NCBI GenBank assembly: GCA_944390125.1
Contig: CALXOX010000001.1
Span: 1 to 64,000, forward strand
DNA: 64,000 nucleotides
Direction: 5' to 3'
Source of the DNA: an uncultured Alphaproteobacteria bacterium
GTDB taxonomy: Bacteria > Pseudomonadota > Alphaproteobacteria > Rs-D84
The position numbers and the translations under genes were made by a program. Position 1 is the first letter of the stretch. Each line of letters starts with the position of its first letter. Shown here one piece after another: positions 61,448 to 64,000 of this stretch. A model generated the notes under the pieces. The model was not told the origin of the DNA. It saw nothing but the letters and a program-made list of their open reading frames with translations, and did no database searches.

Positions 61448-62374
61448 ATGGTAGATAAAAATATCAATCTTCCGCATCATGGTCGCGAAACATATGCTGT
61501 TTACTACGGTGACCGTTTCGTACTGAAGCGCCCCTTGCCAACATTTAATGATACCGCAAAAAATGCTTGGTTAAAGAAACAACATGAGACCAAACAGAAG
61601 ATTGACGACATTCGCAAAGTCGGGAATCCTGTCTACAATATTCCTGAAATGGTCTTTATAAACGACGAAGAATATCAAATTCTAGAAGAACGTGCATTAG
61701 GCCAGCCACTTACCAGACAACTATACGACAATTTATCAAAGCGTCAGCAATTTGAAATTATAAACAGTTTGGGTAGTTTTCTGGTTGATATGAATGAACT
61801 AAAACCGATTGGCAAACTTGAACCATACAAAATTTCAAACGACATCAAATTCTCTCGTTTAGATAGTTTTGTAGAAACAAAAATGTCAAAATGGTTCACC
61901 AAAAGTGAAGTATTACAGCTTGCAAAAGTCCGCGATGAAATAGGTTCTTTTGAATACGAAACCAGACTAGCGTGGTCACATGGCGATATAAACTCAGGTA
62001 ATGTACTATACGACGCAAATACAAATAAATTATCCTTTATTGATTTTGCAGAAACAGGATATCGCTACATTTATCGTGATATTTTTGCACCATTACAGGT
62101 AGAACTAGACATTTACAAACGCGTTTATGAAACTTATTATCAGCTGCATAATAAAGAGCTTTACATTATGCCACATATGAAAAATGAAAGCCTACGTGAA
62201 ATAATGAAATATAGAATTACTGCAGTTGTATTACGCCGAATAATAAAAGCAGCTGACGATTTAAGAATCAACCCCGCTTCACCCAAAAGTGAAACAAACA
62301 ACATAGAAAAAATATTTTTTATCCGTCGTCAGATACAAAAATTTGAACTTATAGAAAAAATGTTTTCTAAATAA
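61448..62374 (+). CDS. APH/choline-kinase-fold phosphotransferase
   Basis: 308 aa. N-lobe with RFVLKRPL (Lys about 27) and an EE hinge (QILEERALGQPL); C-lobe catalytic loop WSHGDINSGNVLY (HGD 178-180, N185) and FIDFAETGY (D199) as in aminoglycoside phosphotransferases. No signal peptide. The substrate is unknown; a small molecule, protein, or the neighbouring Fic-like protein are all possible. SD AGAGG 6 nt before ATG. No terminator hairpin is seen before the convergent envC-like gene. Confidence 0.8.
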   Translation: MVDKNINLPHHGRETYAVYYGDRFVLKRPLPTFNDTAKNAWLKKQHETKQKIDDIRKVGNPVYNIPEMVFINDEEYQILEERALGQPLTRQLYDNLSKRQQFEIINSLGSFLVDMNELKPIGKLEPYKISNDIKFSRLDSFVETKMSKWFTKSEVLQLAKVRDEIGSFEYETRLAWSHGDINSGNVLYDANTNKLSFIDFAETGYRYIYRDIFAPLQVELDIYKRVYETYYQLHNKELYIMPHMKNESLREIMKYRITAVVLRRIIKAADDLRINPASPKSETNNIEKIFFIRRQIQKFELIEKMFSK

Positions 62375-62377
62375 ATA

Positions 62378-63481
62378 TTAGTCGTCTTCTTTAAATAACC
62401 TTGCTGGATCAACGGCTTTATCACCGCGACGAACTTCCAAGTACATCTCTGGCTTATCTGAATTCATACGTCCAATTGGTTCACCGGCCAAAACTTCTTG
62501 CCCCAACATTACATTTATCTCGCCCAAATTCGTCATAACTGTATTATAACCATTCTTATGCGACATAATTATTACTTTGCCAAATCCCTTAAAGCTGTCA
62601 GCAAATTTAACCTCGCCATCAGCAGGCGCCATAACCAAAGCATCTCCACGAACACGAATATGCCATCCATCTGACTTTAAACCCAAAGCCGTCTTTTCAG
62701 CAAAGCGTACAACGACCTTGCCACGAACTGGCTTATTTAATTTACGAATAGAAAACCTTGAATCTGATGACATTTTTGAACTCCCAACACCGGCTGATAA
62801 TTCAGAAATTGTTTTTGCGCGAGCCGACAATTCTCTTAACTTCTTTTGCAAAGCTGATTGCTGGGTACGCAATTTCTGATTCTGTGCTGAACGCGTACGT
62901 AATAATTTGTCTAATTCATCTTTTTCGTCCGCGTACCTTTTTGCTGTTCTGTCTAGCTTTTCCTTTTCAACAGCACGTTCTTCACGAATTTCTGATAACT
63001 TTTTTATCTGCTCTGTTGCCGTTTGAATTTCAGTATCAAAAGCATCCGCCGCCCCAGATAAGACCGCAGACATCAAAACATACTCTCGCATATTTTCAGA
63101 ATCAAAACTCGGATGCGATGCAACAAATAAAATACTTGCTGCAGCATCGGCAATTCGTTCCTGGTTTTTCTGTAATTCTCTTTCTAATTTATCACGTTCT
63201 GCATCTAACTCTTTAATTTTTTTTGCAACTGCACCGCGCTGTTCTTCTAAAGTACTAACACGATCTGCCGCCTTTACTAACTTCTTTTTTGTAGATTCAA
63301 CTTCCTTATTTGAAGTCTGAACCTGCTGTTCCAATTTTTTATTTTGCTGTTCTGTCTTTTTTATCTGTGCCTGAATATTTGCCAATTCACTGGCGCCGTA
63401 AACAGCCACTGGCTGCAAAAAGCACAAAGAAAAAGACAAAGCACAAACAACGCGCCCAAAATTCAAACACAATTTTTTCAT
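62378..63481 (-). CDS. EnvC-like murein hydrolase activator (degenerate LytM)
   Basis: 367 aa. Signal peptide (about 1-29), a long two-part coiled coil (30-235), then a C-terminal LytM domain (PVRGKVVVRFAEKT to MYLEVRRGDKAVDP). Zinc ligands are lost: the first-His segment reads SDGWHIRV and the HxH segment MYLEVR. This is the EnvC pattern, in which a catalytically dead LytM activates amidases at the septum. It partners functionally with cell-division amidases not seen here. Confidence 0.88.
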   Translation of the reverse strand: MKKLCLNFGRVVCALSFSLCFLQPVAVYGASELANIQAQIKKTEQQNKKLEQQVQTSNKEVESTKKKLVKAADRVSTLEEQRGAVAKKIKELDAERDKLERELQKNQERIADAAASILFVASHPSFDSENMREYVLMSAVLSGAADAFDTEIQTATEQIKKLSEIREERAVEKEKLDRTAKRYADEKDELDKLLRTRSAQNQKLRTQQSALQKKLRELSARAKTISELSAGVGSSKMSSDSRFSIRKLNKPVRGKVVVRFAEKTALGLKSDGWHIRVRGDALVMAPADGEVKFADSFKGFGKVIIMSHKNGYNTVMTNLGEINVMLGQEVLAGEPIGRMNSDKPEMYLEVRRGDKAVDPARLFKEDD

Positions 63482-63535
63482 ATCCCTTATATTCTATCAA
63501 AAAGGCATAAAATTGCAAATAAGACATAAAAAATA

Positions 63536-63560
63536 AAACGGGCTTCTTGCCCGTTTTTTC
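63536..63560 (-). terminator. Terminator of tyrS
   Basis: AAAACGGGC/GCCCGTTTT with a TTCTT loop and flanking T run on the minus strand. Confidence 0.85.
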
Positions 63561-64000
63561 TATTTTTTTATAACTCGTAAAAAAGTCTTTTTACCTTTTT
63601 GAATCATTATTTCATCCGCTGGCTGAACCTCAGATTTCCAGTCTGTAATTTTATTGCCATCAATCTGAATTCCCCCCTGCTCTATCATACGTCTTGCTTC
63701 AGATTTAGACGTGAACAAATTTACAGCAACCAAGAAATCAATAACACCCATTGGGCCAGACATTTCTAATTCAGTACTTGGAACATTTTCTGTATTTGCG
63801 CCACCACCGAATAAAGCCGCAGATGCAGATTCTGCAGCAACCGCCGCATCGCGACCATGAGCAATTTCTGTTGCAGCAAAAGCTAAAATTTTCTTTGCCT
63901 CATTTAATTCTGCACCCTCTAATTTAGACAAGCGTGCAATCTCATCTAATGGTATTTCTGTAAATATTTTTAAGAACTTTTCTACTAAATCATCTGGAGT
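63560..64000 (-). CDS. tyrS: Tyrosyl-tRNA synthetase, C-terminal part (cut by window edge)
   Basis: 147 codons visible, open to the window end. Segments PDDLVEKFLKIFTEIP, LEGAELNEAKKILAFAATEIAHG and the C-terminal S4 domain (LFTSKSEARRMIEQGGIQID, DEIMIQKGKKTFLRVI) match the bacterial TyrRS tail. The catalytic domain lies beyond 64000. Confidence 0.93.
   Translation of the reverse strand, partial: TPDDLVEKFLKIFTEIPLDEIARLSKLEGAELNEAKKILAFAATEIAHGRDAAVAAESASAALFGGGANTENVPSTELEMSGPMGVIDFLVAVNLFTSKSEARRMIEQGGIQIDGNKITDWKSEVQPADEIMIQKGKKTFLRVIKK

Overview
The window reads as a piece of a chromosome from a low-GC Gram-negative bacterium, most plausibly an uncultured anaerobic Alphaproteobacteria-like lineage of the kind recovered from animal guts. 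The envelope genes are Gram-negative (lpxA-lpxB, lptC-lptB, a BamE-like lipoprotein, an OmpA-like lipoprotein, an autotransporter). A pyruvate:ferredoxin oxidoreductase points to anaerobic or fermentative metabolism. CarD, MscL, RodZ-like and FtsB-like genes fit, and no phylogeny could be run. Coding density is high, spacers are short, and nearly every transcription unit ends in a clear intrinsic terminator.

Layout. 0-0.4 kb: four tRNAs on the minus strand (Val, Leu, Ala, Leu). 0.4-10 kb: a TMEM175-like channel, a large secreted Cys-motif protein, lpxB/lpxA, a membrane protein, then the operon trmN6-like / M23 peptidase / bactofilin / rpiB. 10-11 kb: structured leader RNA copy A with two small secreted proteins. 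11-30 kb: mainly housekeeping genes (leuS, tlyA, mscL, aroK, an OMP, prfA, hisS, a YgjP-like peptidase, tkt, rnhA, rlmE, a free-standing SRP54 M-domain protein, uvrA, rodZ-like, dus, ftsB-like, tspO), with a 1.1 kb gene-free, G-poor gap at 14.2-15.35 kb. 31-35.5 kb: an accessory stretch between tRNA-Arg and tRNA-Pro. It starts with 172-bp tandem repeats carrying the tRNA 3' end and also holds a GH108 lysozyme, two unrecognised genes and gene fragments. 35.6-40 kb: a Cys-motif secreted protein coupled to an arginase, an overlapping Rz/Rz1-like spanin pair, rho and ssb. 40-54 kb: leader copies B, C and D with their secreted proteins, an autotransporter, enolase, an OmpA-like lipoprotein, lptC-lptB and carD. 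54-64 kb: bamE-like, nifJ, ctpA, a Fic-like pseudoenzyme with a kinase-fold partner, an EnvC-like protein and the end of tyrS.

The most novel element is a family of four structured RNA leaders (copies A-D), each about 165-225 nt to its terminator. Each has its own promoter, compensatory changes in its hairpins, a conserved AT-rich loop and an intrinsic terminator before the start codon. All four precede short exported Cys-rich proteins. Three control a two-gene cassette (a 'VTKC' protein plus a 'CPSGY' protein). The fourth precedes a secreted protein combining a CPSGY-like module with two ribosomal L7/L12 C-terminal-like domains. This looks like an undescribed attenuator or riboswitch-like regulon for surface or secreted proteins.

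Other points of interest are a set of probably leaderless mRNAs, the tRNA-Arg tail repeats that resemble the E. coli tyrT/rtT arrangement, a stand-alone Ffh M domain, dispersed phage lysis genes, and a Fic-fold protein whose catalytic His is replaced by Gln beside a phosphotransferase-fold gene.
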